DNA of 32,927 nt from an uncultured Eubacteriales bacterium (GTDB lineage Bacteria; Bacillota; Sulfobacillia; UBA995; UBA9673): NCBI GenBank assembly GCA_913063835.1, contig CAJXZV010000013.1, positions 1-32,927 of the forward strand, given 5' to 3'. The translations under genes and the position numbers were made by a program. The notes beneath the pieces were generated by a model that worked only from the letters and a program-made list of their open reading frames with translations, was not told the DNA's origin and searched no databases. Below, one piece after another: positions 17,432 to 26,024 of this stretch. How positions within the stretch are numbered: position 1 is the first letter of the stretch; every line of letters starts with the position of its first letter.

Positions 17432-17695
17432 TCAACGACCTCCCTCTCGGTTCGCCCCCGGCCTCCGCTCGACCCTGACGTTGTAGCCCGGCAGGGTCGG
17501 GGCGCAGACCAGAAGGCCGGTCCGGATGTCCCGGGCAATGACGCCGACGGCGGCTAGGGCCTCGTCGAGGAAGCTGGTGATGATGACCCGGTCATCACGC
17601 ATCCCGGCCTCCACCGAGAGCTTGGTCACATCGGTGATGAGCAGGACGACACAGCCCACTACCGGGGCATCCGACCCCTCACCGCGACCGGTCAA
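17432..17695 (-). CDS. Small hypothetical protein, coupled between the DUF4097 and membrane protein genes
   Basis: TTG start overlaps the DUF4097 stop (TTGA); VVGCVVLLITDVTKLSVEAGMRDDRVIITSFLDEALAAVGVIARDIRTGLLVCAPTLPG. Confidence 0.5.
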   Translation of the reverse strand: MTGRGEGSDAPVVGCVVLLITDVTKLSVEAGMRDDRVIITSFLDEALAAVGVIARDIRTGLLVCAPTLPGYNVRVERRPGANREGGR

Positions 17696-18894
17696 TCGGT
17701 CCCGTGCACCGTGATGCTGCCTGTGCCGGCCTCGAGGTCGATGCGATGCTCGCCGGACCCGAGGACGCCGGAGGCCGCCTTGGCGCTCACCGAGGAGGCG
17801 ACGGCCAGCCCGAGGTTGGTGGATACGTGACCCATGTCGGTCCGCACCGACACCGAAGCGTCGGAGGTTGTCGGGAACGTCACATCGATGCTCCCGGTGT
17901 TGGTCTCCACCCGCCAGTCGCCGGCCACGGGAGCCGTGCTCGTGATGCGGCAGTCGCCGGTGGCCGAGTCGACCTTCACGTCCCCGCCCGGGTCGGCGAC
18001 ATGGACCGAGCCGATCGAGGTGTCGACCTCGATGTCGCCCTTCACCCGCACGACCTCGACCGACCCGGTGCTCGTATCGACGTCGACGTCGCCGGCCACG
18101 TCCTCCACCAGGATGTCGCCCGTGGACGTGTCGGCCGCCACACGCCCCCCGATGCGGCGAACCTCGACCCTGCCCGTGGTCGTGTCGAGGACCACGTCAC
18201 CATCGAAGTCGCTCACGCTGGCCCCCGCCGTGGTGGAGTGGAACGACACGCTGAGGCGGCGGGGAAGGGTGATCGTTCCCTCGGCCGTGACCCTCACCGG
18301 CGAACGCGAGAAGTCCGGGTCGTGACCCGGCACCTCCAGCCAAACATGGAGTCGTCCGCCTTCGACGCGCATCTTGAGCTCGGCGCCGGCGGCCGCTTCC
18401 CGGGCCTGGCTGGCGGTTGCCGCTTTCAGGGTGAGGTCGCACTCAGCGGTGGCTTCGGCCGCATCCGCCCCCGTGATGGTCCACATGCCGCCGGGAGGGA
18501 CATCGATACAGACGGCCCTGACCGAGGGATCCACGGCCGTCCCGCCGGCGACGCTGACAGTGGCCACGTGGCTGTAGTCGCGGTCGAGGAAGGTTCCGAA
18601 CTCCCACGGGGCGACGGTGACAGCCGCGGAGACGTTGGCGAAGGCCGCCAGGAGGACCACGACCATCAGGCCGGCCACGGCCCCGGTGTGCAGGCGGACG
18701 CGGGTCCTGCCCGCAGCCCGCCGGGAGGCACGGTAGGAGGCCAGGAGCAGCTCCAGCCCCAGGAGGAGCGGCACGAGGCCCCAGAAGTCCGCCAGGCGCG
18801 CGACCGTGGGCCCGCCGCTCAGGTTCGCCGCGAGAAGGCAGACGCCGGCGGCCAGGAGGGTGAGACCCAGAGACAGGAGACCGACGGTGATCAC
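17692..18894 (-). CDS. DUF4097-family beta-strand repeat protein with N-terminal transmembrane region
   Basis: N-terminal hydrophobic helices, then repeats of the type GDVVLDTTTGRVEVRRIGGRVAADTSTGDILVEDVAGDVDVDTSTGSVEVVRVKGDIEVDTSIGSVHV. Confidence 0.88.
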   Translation of the reverse strand: MITVGLLSLGLTLLAAGVCLLAANLSGGPTVARLADFWGLVPLLLGLELLLASYRASRRAAGRTRVRLHTGAVAGLMVVVLLAAFANVSAAVTVAPWEFGTFLDRDYSHVATVSVAGGTAVDPSVRAVCIDVPPGGMWTITGADAAEATAECDLTLKAATASQAREAAAGAELKMRVEGGRLHVWLEVPGHDPDFSRSPVRVTAEGTITLPRRLSVSFHSTTAGASVSDFDGDVVLDTTTGRVEVRRIGGRVAADTSTGDILVEDVAGDVDVDTSTGSVEVVRVKGDIEVDTSIGSVHVADPGGDVKVDSATGDCRITSTAPVAGDWRVETNTGSIDVTFPTTSDASVSVRTDMGHVSTNLGLAVASSVSAKAASGVLGSGEHRIDLEAGTGSITVHGTD

Positions 18895-18897
18895 TCT

Positions 18898-19242
18898 TCA
18901 TTCCTCCTTCGGACCGGAGTCCACGACCGGGTCGGCAGACGACCGGCCGTCTGTGCCGCTGCGACCTCGCGTGCCCCGACCGGCCGCTCCGGCGATGACG
19001 GCGACGCCCGCGGCGATGAGGAGCAGAGGCCAGAACCGCAGAGCCGGACCAAGGGAGCCCGGAGCCGCCGCTACAACCAGGAAGAGGCCCAGGACCGTCA
19101 GGACGGCCCCCCAGATCGCGGTCTGACGCGGTTCGCCCACCCAACCGCCAAGGGGAGCCGAGTTTCCGTAGCCTGCGCCTGTCTGCGCCAGCCCGGCATC
19201 GATGGCCGCCTCTTGGGAGTCATCATCGGCCACCCCCGTCAT
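18898..19242 (-). CDS. Small membrane protein with a LiaI/LiaF-type (DUF5668-like) transmembrane region
   Basis: MTGVADDDSQEAAIDAGLAQ...RQTAIWGAVLTVLGLFLVVAAAPGSLGPALRFWPLLLIAAGVAVIAG; internal ATG at 19242 of ORF 18898..19404. Confidence 0.7.
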   Translation of the reverse strand: MTGVADDDSQEAAIDAGLAQTGAGYGNSAPLGGWVGEPRQTAIWGAVLTVLGLFLVVAAAPGSLGPALRFWPLLLIAAGVAVIAGAAGRGTRGRSGTDGRSSADPVVDSGPKEE

Positions 19243-19449
19243 GTCGTGAGCACCTCGGCGATGCGGCCCCCTGTGGGGCAGAGAACGACGGCCCGGTGGG
19301 AGCCTGCTCGGATGACCGCAGCCCGCAGACCCGGGGTGCCGCAGCTTCGCTCTATCCCTAATACGCACCAGAGCCGAGTCCACTTTCCTGGCCAGTCGGG
19401 TCATCCGCGCGGAGGCCGGGGGCCCCCGCGCAGCCGGTGGCTTGATGGG

Positions 19450-19773
19450 TCAGATCCTGACCGCCGTGCCGTAGACGATGACCTCGGCCGCACCCGTGGT
19501 GATGGTCGAGGTGGCGAAGCGGATGCCGACGATGGCGTTGGCCCCGAGGTCTTTGGCCTCCTGGATCATCTGCCTCAGGGCTTCCTCACGCGCCTCCTTC
19601 ATCAGGGCCGCGTACTCCGTGACCTCGCCCCCGACGAGTTTGCGGAGGCCGGCCACGATGTCCTGCCCCAAGTGCCTGGCCCTCAGGCACGACCCCCGGA
19701 CCATGCCCAGAACCTCGTACTCGGTCCGGAGGTCGGTGGTCGCCAGGAGGATGTCGTCCTTGCCCTTTGTCAT
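19450..19773 (-). CDS. YbjQ-family (UPF0145) protein
   Basis: LRKLVGGEVTEYAALMKEAREEALRQMIQEAKDLGANAIVGIRFATSTI...AAEVIVYGTAV is diagnostic. Confidence 0.92.
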   Translation of the reverse strand: MTKGKDDILLATTDLRTEYEVLGMVRGSCLRARHLGQDIVAGLRKLVGGEVTEYAALMKEAREEALRQMIQEAKDLGANAIVGIRFATSTITTGAAEVIVYGTAVRI

Positions 19774-20561
19774 GTCACATCCCTCCTCTCGAAGAGGTGG
19801 ACGGCGGCAAGAGCGAGCCCTGCACCCGCCGCGAGCAGCGCCGCGAAGGCGACCCAGTCCGGCTCTCCGCGCATCATGACCGAGAGACCCTGCATGTGCC
19901 GGTAGACGGACAGCCAGCGCAGGGAAGGGACCCAGCTGGGAACGGACATGACGACGGCCACCACGGCCGCCGCCATCCCGGCCTTGACCTGGTCGGAGAA
20001 GAGGACCGACATCAGGGCCGCCACGGTGAAAATCACCGTGGACCCGGCCCAGGCGCCCATGGTGCCGAGCATGAAGCGGCCGGCCGGAAGCTCATGCCCA
20101 CCGAGGTGGCTGGCTATGACCAAGGTCAGGCTCGAGACGGCGATGATGACGGCGAGAGCGGCGGCCCCGACTCCCAGCTTGACCGCCAGGACCCGGCGGC
20201 GGCTGACCGGTCGGGTCAGAAGGAAGGAAAGGGTCTTATTGCCGCTCTCGGCGGCCACGAGCCCCATGCCCAGGACGATGGCCAGGACGGCCGCGACCTG
20301 GTAGAGGTTCTTCCCGTACCAGTTGCTCCAGGCATAGACGAAATAGCTCCTGAGCTGGGCCTCGATGATCTGCTCCAGGGCGGGGGGCAGCACACCCTCG
20401 CCCCCTCCCAGCAGAAGCCCCTGGAGCATCTCGCGCACGAAGTCGAAGAGGAGAGCGACGGCCACGGCCGTCGCCACGAGCACGGCGGCGCCGACGACGT
20501 GTTTCCACCGGTTCTCCCGGAGCTCTTTCCAGACCAAGGCCCGGTCAGCCGCGGTCCTCAC
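19770..20561 (-). CDS. ABC transporter permease (ABC-2 family)
   Basis: 263 aa, multiple TM segments; FLLTRPVSRRRVLAVKL; overlaps the upstream ATPase gene. Confidence 0.88.
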   Translation of the reverse strand: MRTAADRALVWKELRENRWKHVVGAAVLVATAVAVALLFDFVREMLQGLLLGGGEGVLPPALEQIIEAQLRSYFVYAWSNWYGKNLYQVAAVLAIVLGMGLVAAESGNKTLSFLLTRPVSRRRVLAVKLGVGAAALAVIIAVSSLTLVIASHLGGHELPAGRFMLGTMGAWAGSTVIFTVAALMSVLFSDQVKAGMAAAVVAVVMSVPSWVPSLRWLSVYRHMQGLSVMMRGEPDWVAFAALLAAGAGLALAAVHLFERRDVT

Positions 20562-21525
20562 GTGAGCCTCCCCCCTCTTTCACGTACTCGAAGAAGACCT
20601 CCTCCAGGTCGAGGTCCATCACTTCCAGCACGAAGTGCGGCACCGTCGAGAGGCGGGCGAGGACGGCGTCGAGGTCGTCGGTCACGGTGAGGACGAAGCC
20701 CGAACCCTCGCGCTCGACCCGCCTCACGCCCGGTCCTTCGAGCTCCCTGGGGTCCATTCGCCGCTGCGGGACGAACCGCACCCTCTTCTCGTTGGTCCGC
20801 ATCTCCTCGACCGACCTGGTCATGACCAGGCGGCCCCGGTTGATGATGGCCACCGTGTCGGCGATCCGTTCGACCTCGTTGAGGACATGCGAGGAGAAGA
20901 GCAGGGTCCGCCGCGTGCCGGCCATCTCCTTGACCAGCATCGACAGGAACTCCCGCCGCATCACCGGGTCGAGGCCCTCGGTCGGCTCGTCGAGGATGAG
21001 AAGGTCCGGCCGCGGTCCCAGGGCGAGGGTCAGGGCGAGCAGGCTCCGCATCCCGTGGGAGAGGTCGGCGACGCGGGTCCGGCGCGGCAGGCGGAAGAGG
21101 TCGAGGTAGTCCCTCACCGCCCGGTCGTCCCAGGTCGAGTAGAACCGGCGGGTGAAGCCGACCATCTCCTCGACGGTCATGTAGCCGTACATGCCCCGTT
21201 CCTCGGAGACGTAACCCACCCGGGCCAGGCGTCCCGGGTTCACGGGCCCCCCGAGGATCTCCACCGTCCCGGCCGTCGGAGCCAGCAGGCCGAGGAGCAT
21301 GCGCAGGGTGGTCGTTTTCCCGGCCCCGTTAGGGCCGAGGAGCCCGAAGAGGCTGCCTTCAGGCACCTCCAGGTCGAGGCTGTCGACAGCGGTGAGCTCC
21401 CCGAACCGGCGGGTCAGACCGCAGGTCCTCACCGCCAGAGGAGGGGCGTCCCGGGCGGCCCCCTGTCTCTGATCGTCCTGCTTCAGGTCGTTGCGCCTAT
21501 GTCCGTCCGTCATCGGACCGGTCAT
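20545..21525 (-). CDS. ABC transporter ATP-binding protein
   Basis: GPNGAGKTTTLRMLLGLL, LSHGMRSLLALTLAL, LLILDEPTEGLD; GGGAGG 5 nt before ATG at 21525. Confidence 0.93.
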   Translation of the reverse strand: MTGPMTDGHRRNDLKQDDQRQGAARDAPPLAVRTCGLTRRFGELTAVDSLDLEVPEGSLFGLLGPNGAGKTTTLRMLLGLLAPTAGTVEILGGPVNPGRLARVGYVSEERGMYGYMTVEEMVGFTRRFYSTWDDRAVRDYLDLFRLPRRTRVADLSHGMRSLLALTLALGPRPDLLILDEPTEGLDPVMRREFLSMLVKEMAGTRRTLLFSSHVLNEVERIADTVAIINRGRLVMTRSVEEMRTNEKRVRFVPQRRMDPRELEGPGVRRVEREGSGFVLTVTDDLDAVLARLSTVPHFVLEVMDLDLEEVFFEYVKEGGGSREDRG

Positions 21526-21904
21526 CGGCACCTCCCGCACCTGCCCACAGCTCGTCCAGCTTCTGCCGGAGCAGGAACTCAAGGGTCTGCCGGTCGAGGC
21601 CCAGGTCCTGGGCCTCCCGGAAGAGCAGCTCCATCTTTTCTCCGACCAGTTCCCGGGCCGACCTTCCGTCCACCGGCGGCCGGTCGGCGACGAACGTCCC
21701 CCGCCCGCGCTCCGTCCGGACCCAGCCCTCCCGCTCGAGCTCCTGGTAGGCGCGGGCCACGGTGTTGGGGTTCACCGCAAGCCGGACGGCCAGTTCCCGG
21801 ACCGAAGGCAACTGGTCGCCGGGCCTCAAGGACCCGGAGAGGATCCGGCTCTTCACCTGTCCGGTTATCTGACTGTAGATCGGCACCCCGGCCGTCGGTC
21901 TCAC
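21497..21904 (-). CDS. GntR-family (YtrA-type) transcriptional regulator
   Basis: VPIYSQITGQVKSRILSGSLRPGDQLPSVRELAVRLAVNPNTVARAYQELEREGWVRTERGRGTFVA. The ORF extends to 21952, but that start overlaps the operator-like palindrome; GTG at 21904 is an alternative. Confidence 0.9.
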   Translation of the reverse strand: MRPTAGVPIYSQITGQVKSRILSGSLRPGDQLPSVRELAVRLAVNPNTVARAYQELEREGWVRTERGRGTFVADRPPVDGRSARELVGEKMELLFREAQDLGLDRQTLEFLLRQKLDELWAGAGGADDRSDDGRT

Positions 21905-21940
21905 ATGGAACAGCGGTCCGGCCGCACCCCTTATGTTCGA

Positions 21941-21962
21941 GTGTACTAGCACACTAGCACAC
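21941..21962. promoter_or_regulatory. Operator-like inverted repeat at the gntR promoter/start
   Basis: GTGTACTAG-CACA-CTAGCACAC, 9-bp arms with one mismatch; also a direct repeat of CTAGCACA-type units. Confidence 0.6.
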
Positions 21963-22104
21963 CGCCCAGAGACTTTCTACCGGAAGGCGGGCCGTCTGTC
22001 AAGGCAAACCCGGTCTGCGGACCGGACTCCTCACCGGCAAAGGAAGAGGAAGGACGGTGTCCCGCCGCCCGGGAGGAGGAGCGGGCGGCCGACAGCCTCG
22101 ACCC

Positions 22105-23523
22105 TCAGCGGGGTCTGACGTTGCGCCCCACCCCCAGGCGGATGACCCGCTCGAGGTGGGCGAGGGTGTAGCACTCGTACATACCCGCATGTCGGGCGAA
22201 GAGGGCCACCGTGCGGTGGTCGTTCCATTCCTCCTGCGGAAGGGTGTTGAGCCAGATGATATCCCGGACGCGGGGCCTGATGCGGCCGAGCAGCTCCGCG
22301 GCCCTGTCGGCGCCGAGGGTCTTGGTGTCGCTGACCACGATGACCACGGCGTCCCGGGTGAGGAGGTGCTGGTGCTCGGTGACGAGGGTCTCCAGGGCCC
22401 GACCGAGGTCCGTGCCCTTCCCCCACACACGGCTCCGCCGGATGATCTCCGAGGCCAGGACCCCAGGGTCCGGCAGGGGCGCGGGCGCAGCGGCCTGCCC
22501 CACCGGGCGGGCCGACGGCTCCGTCCCGGCCGCCAGTCTCGGCGTGATGCGCTCGAGCTCCTCGGAGAAGACGAAGGTCTCGACCCCCCTCACCGCCGAG
22601 GCCAGGCCGAAGATGAACTCGAGGATGAAGGCCGTGTAGCGGGCCATGGAGCCGGAGACATCGCACACCAGGACGAGGCGCGGGCGGGCGACCCTCCTCT
22701 CCCGGTAGCGGAGGTCGAAGAGGACGCCGCCGTGCTTGATGTTGGACCGGATGGTCCGGCGGAGGTTGGGCCGGCGCCGCTTGTGCGACTCCCGGTAGCG
22801 CCGCGAGAGGCGCGTGGCCAGCCGCCGCGCGAGCCGTCCCACGAGGCGCGCGGCACGCGGGAAGTCGGCGTCAGAGATGTCCTTCATGTCCATGTGCAGG
22901 AGCGGATCTCCGCCGCCCGCCGCCCCACGGCCGTCGAGGGTCCCCTCGATGACCATGTCGAGGGTCTCGTCACCGGTCAGGTGTTCGGTGCGGCGGCGCT
23001 TCACACCGAGCTTGCGGCGCCACCGCTCCAGATGGCCGCGGACGATGCTCTCGATGAGCGGCTGGAAGCTGCGGTCCACCTTGCTGCCGGCCGACGACTC
23101 GGCCAGGAAGTCCTTCAGGCGCTCCTTCTGCAGCTCTCCCAACCGCGTGTAGGTCTCGAGCTGCTCCGGGGTGAGGTCCAACGGCTCCCCCTGGAAGCGG
23201 AGCTCCCGGCCCGCCTCCCTCGCCTCGGCCTCCCGGGCCGACCTGGCCTCGCGGCGCTCCCTGACACGGGCCTGGAGTTCCTCCGGGGGCAGGAAGAAGA
23301 GGTCGAAGGCGAGGTCGAAGAGGTGGAGGTGGTGCTCACCCTTCACGAGGGTGGCCCGCAGGGCCGACTTGACCTGCCGCCGCTCCGTGAGGTCCACCAG
23401 TCCCAGGGCGGTGAGGGCGTCGACGGACTCCGCCGGGTTCACGGGGACCCCGAGACGCCTCAGGACGTGGACGAAGCGGACGAGGTTCTCCTCGAGCCCG
23501 GCGGCGGGGTCGCGCCGTATCAC
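22105..23523 (-). CDS. VWA-domain (CoxE-like) protein
   Basis: VIRRDPAAGLEENLVRFVHVLRRLGV...LVLVCDVSGSMARYTAFILEFIFGL (MIDAS DVSGS)...TDLGRALETLV...IVVSDTKTLG. GTG at 23523 overlaps the MoxR stop (GTGA). The upstream part of the 716-aa ORF is an out-of-frame reading of moxR. Confidence 0.9.
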   Translation of the reverse strand: MIRRDPAAGLEENLVRFVHVLRRLGVPVNPAESVDALTALGLVDLTERRQVKSALRATLVKGEHHLHLFDLAFDLFFLPPEELQARVRERREARSAREAEAREAGRELRFQGEPLDLTPEQLETYTRLGELQKERLKDFLAESSAGSKVDRSFQPLIESIVRGHLERWRRKLGVKRRRTEHLTGDETLDMVIEGTLDGRGAAGGGDPLLHMDMKDISDADFPRAARLVGRLARRLATRLSRRYRESHKRRRPNLRRTIRSNIKHGGVLFDLRYRERRVARPRLVLVCDVSGSMARYTAFILEFIFGLASAVRGVETFVFSEELERITPRLAAGTEPSARPVGQAAAPAPLPDPGVLASEIIRRSRVWGKGTDLGRALETLVTEHQHLLTRDAVVIVVSDTKTLGADRAAELLGRIRPRVRDIIWLNTLPQEEWNDHRTVALFARHAGMYECYTLAHLERVIRLGVGRNVRPR

Positions 23524-24533
23524 CCGCCGCTCTTCCCCCGGCCGGCGCCGGCCGCCTGGTCCGGAGGAGCCGCAAAGCGCTCGAAGGCCTCCGCCACCCA
23601 CCCGCCGGCGGCCACCGCTTTCCTCAGCAGGGCAAGGTCCTCCCGGTTCTTCAGGAGGAGGGAGGCCGTCTCGCCGACGAGGCCGTCGTCGACCCTCGTC
23701 GCGCCCAGGGCCAGGAGCGCGCGCGTCCAGTCCAGCGTCTCGGCGATGGACGGGTGCTTCCTGAGGTCCATCGAGCGCACGAAGGCGACCACCCGAGCCA
23801 CCTCGGCGGCCAGTCTGGCCGGCGCCTCCGGCACCCGGGAGCGGATGATGCGGAGCTCCTTCTCGACACTTGGGTACTCGATGAAGAGGTAGACACACCG
23901 GCGCCGGAGCCCGTCGGACAGCTCGCGCTCGTTGTTGCTGGTCAGCACGACCACAGGTACCTGGCGGGCCCTCATCGTCCCCAGCTCCGGGACCGAGACG
24001 GTGAAGTCGGAAAGCACCTCGAAGAGGAAGGCCTCGAACTCCGGGTCGCACTTGTCCACCTCGTCGATGAGGAGGACCGGCCGCCTGGGGGCGCGGATGG
24101 CCTTCAGGAGCGGGCGCTCGAGCAGGTACTCCTCGGAGAAGAGGTGGCTCTCGTCGGGGACGGCCCCCTGCTCCCGCAGGAGCTGGATGCGGAGGAGCTG
24201 TTTCTGGTAGTCCCACTCGTAAAGGGCCTTGTTCTCGTCGAGGCCCTCGTAGCACTGCAGGCGGATGAGGTCGGTGTCGAAGATGCGGGCGAGGACCTTG
24301 GCTATCTCCGTCTTACCCACCCCTGGAGCCCCTTCGACCAGGAGCGGCTTCTCCAGGCGGAGAGCCAGATAGACGGCCACGATGATGTCGCCGTCGGCGA
24401 CGTAGCCGTCCTGTTCGAGAGCGGTCCTCAGCCACTCCATCGAGACTTCGGTCGGCTCCAGAGAGACCGGCCCCCTCCCGGCGGCGCGCATCGGCTCGCA
24501 CCGGCACGAGACCGACGCAGGATGTACCTCCAT
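23520..24533 (-). CDS. MoxR-family AAA+ ATPase
   Basis: LLVEGAPGVGKTEIAKVLA, VLLIDEVDKCDPEFEAFLFEVLSDF, VLTSNNERELSDGLRRRCVYLFIEYP. Start uncertain (24548, 24533 or further in). Confidence 0.92.
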   Translation of the reverse strand: MEVHPASVSCRCEPMRAAGRGPVSLEPTEVSMEWLRTALEQDGYVADGDIIVAVYLALRLEKPLLVEGAPGVGKTEIAKVLARIFDTDLIRLQCYEGLDENKALYEWDYQKQLLRIQLLREQGAVPDESHLFSEEYLLERPLLKAIRAPRRPVLLIDEVDKCDPEFEAFLFEVLSDFTVSVPELGTMRARQVPVVVLTSNNERELSDGLRRRCVYLFIEYPSVEKELRIIRSRVPEAPARLAAEVARVVAFVRSMDLRKHPSIAETLDWTRALLALGATRVDDGLVGETASLLLKNREDLALLRKAVAAGGWVAEAFERFAAPPDQAAGAGRGKSGG

Positions 24534-24581
24534 GACGCATTCTAACACAGCCGGGGGCGTGCCTCTTCATGAGACCGGAAG

Positions 24582-24602
24582 GCCCGGCCCAGCGGGCCGG
24601 GC
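24582..24602. terminator. Perfect GC hairpin, 9-bp stem, 3-nt loop
   Basis: GCCCGGCCC-AGC-GGGCCGGGC, downstream of the LysM gene; no T-tract. Confidence 0.4.
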
Positions 24603-24620
24603 TCGGGCGCCGAGCCGACC

Positions 24621-24647
24621 GGCGGTCAGCCCGCACGCCTGACCGCC
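24621..24647. terminator. Perfect hairpin, 9-bp stem, 9-nt loop, immediately after the LysM gene stop
   Basis: GGCGGTCAG-CCCGCACGC-CTGACCGCC. Confidence 0.4.
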
Positions 24648-24657
24648 GCGCCTGCGT

Positions 24658-25905
24658 CTAGTGCCCCACCGCCTCCTGGACGCACCTCTGGTGGGCGGGG
24701 TCCAGCGTCGGGACACCGTTCGAGGTGTAGCTCGACCCGTGCGTCGTGCTCCCGAGGAAGTGGATGCAGAAGTGCCCGGGGAAACCGTTGTCCAGTGAAC
24801 TGCCCCCGTGGGGCATCCCGTTCTGCGAGGCGGCGATGCGCCGGCCGTCGATGACGACCACGATGGGCCGCCTGGCCCAGCTCCACTGGCCTCCGTAGTT
24901 CGCCAGCATGACGGCCGTGTCCCGGTGTGACACGGGCTCGACGTCGGCGTGGGCCCAGCCCCCCCGACGCATCACGTAGAAGATGTTGCCCGTCCATACG
25001 TCGGTGACCTGGGCGACGGTGCCGACCTCCCACATCGCGTTGACCTCCGACCACGGCACGGCCACCGCCCCGCCGCGGGGTTCGACCTCCGCCGGGTCGG
25101 TCGTCGGCACGCGCAGGCTCATGCCCGGATAGAGCGTCTGGGTGACCGGTATCCCGCTCTCGGAGGCGATGACCTCCGGCGTCGTCCCGAACCGCCGTGC
25201 CAGAGAGCTGAGATCGTCTCCCGGCTGGACGGTGTAGTTCATGAAACCGGCGATGACCGTCCCGGAGCTGTCCTCCGCGGGGTCCTCCGCCGGCCCGTCT
25301 GCGTCCGCAGGAGCCGGAGCGGGTCCGGGCTCCGCGGCCGGGTCCGGTGCAGTCCCGGGCGCGGGCTCCGCTTCCGAACCCGGCGCAGGCTCGAGCGCGG
25401 CGGGCTCCGGGGCCGGCGCCGAACCCGCAGACTCGTCACCCGCAGACGCTTCCGATGCCGCGGGTGCCGGGGACCCGTCCTCGACCGACGCCTCACCCGG
25501 GGCTCCGCCGGCGGAGCCGCCACCCTCCGCCAGGACCTCGGCGTAATAGTGGCCGGCGGGGAAGAGGGCCGCGACAGCCTCCTCCCCGGACAGCCCGCCC
25601 GAGGCGGCCGGCGGGGCGGCGCTTGCGGCGCCGTTGGCATCGGCCCCGGCCCCGGAGGCCGAGGACCCCACCTCCTGCGCCTCTCTCGAGACGGCGGCCT
25701 CGGTCACTGCGCACAGCGATTCCGTCGTTCGGAGGGAGACCAGGGCGTCCCCACAGTCGGTCTTGCCCGGGCCGACGGGGACAAGCGAGGCCGAGGACAC
25801 GCCCTCGAGCCCGGAAAGGCACAGACCGGCCGGCGGGGCTCCCTGGAAGGCCAAGACGAAGATCAACGACAGTAGCGTCCCGGCGATGAAGTTTCGAACC
25901 GACAA
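24658..25905 (-). CDS. Secreted LysM-domain cell-wall protein with a conserved C-terminal domain
   Basis: Signal-like N-terminus, Ala/Pro/Glu/Ser-rich linker of about 130 aa, LysM MNYTVQPGDDLSSLARRFGTTPEVIASESGI...LYPGMSLRVP, C-terminal VTDVWTGNIFYVMRRGGWAHADVEPVSHRDTAVML...QWSWARRPIVVVIDGRRIAASQNGMPHG...HFCIHFLGSTTHG. Confidence 0.85.
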   Translation of the reverse strand: MSVRNFIAGTLLSLIFVLAFQGAPPAGLCLSGLEGVSSASLVPVGPGKTDCGDALVSLRTTESLCAVTEAAVSREAQEVGSSASGAGADANGAASAAPPAASGGLSGEEAVAALFPAGHYYAEVLAEGGGSAGGAPGEASVEDGSPAPAASEASAGDESAGSAPAPEPAALEPAPGSEAEPAPGTAPDPAAEPGPAPAPADADGPAEDPAEDSSGTVIAGFMNYTVQPGDDLSSLARRFGTTPEVIASESGIPVTQTLYPGMSLRVPTTDPAEVEPRGGAVAVPWSEVNAMWEVGTVAQVTDVWTGNIFYVMRRGGWAHADVEPVSHRDTAVMLANYGGQWSWARRPIVVVIDGRRIAASQNGMPHGGSSLDNGFPGHFCIHFLGSTTHGSSYTSNGVPTLDPAHQRCVQEAVGH

Positions 25906-26024
25906 AGGGTGAAGACACCTCCGGGCGTCGCCGGTCGGGCGCCGGGCTCGGTCCTTCCTACCGGCCCGAGCGACCCGGCGGTCGAAAGGTCGAATTATGT
26001 AACTTTGAGTTCACCCGGAGAGTC

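Noticed and set aside
17704-19905. 733-aa plus-strand ORF opposite DUF4097 and YbjQ
   Set aside because: Antisense shadow ORF: the minus strand has recognisable proteins and coupled starts here, and the plus translation is low complexity.
22057-23892. 611-aa plus-strand ORF opposite VWA/MoxR
   Set aside because: Antisense shadow; Arg/Glu/Leu/Gly-rich with no motif.
23524-24255. N-terminal extension of the VWA ORF in the track (start 24255)
   Set aside because: It is moxR sequence read out of frame; the GTG at 23523 overlapping the moxR stop is the plausible start.
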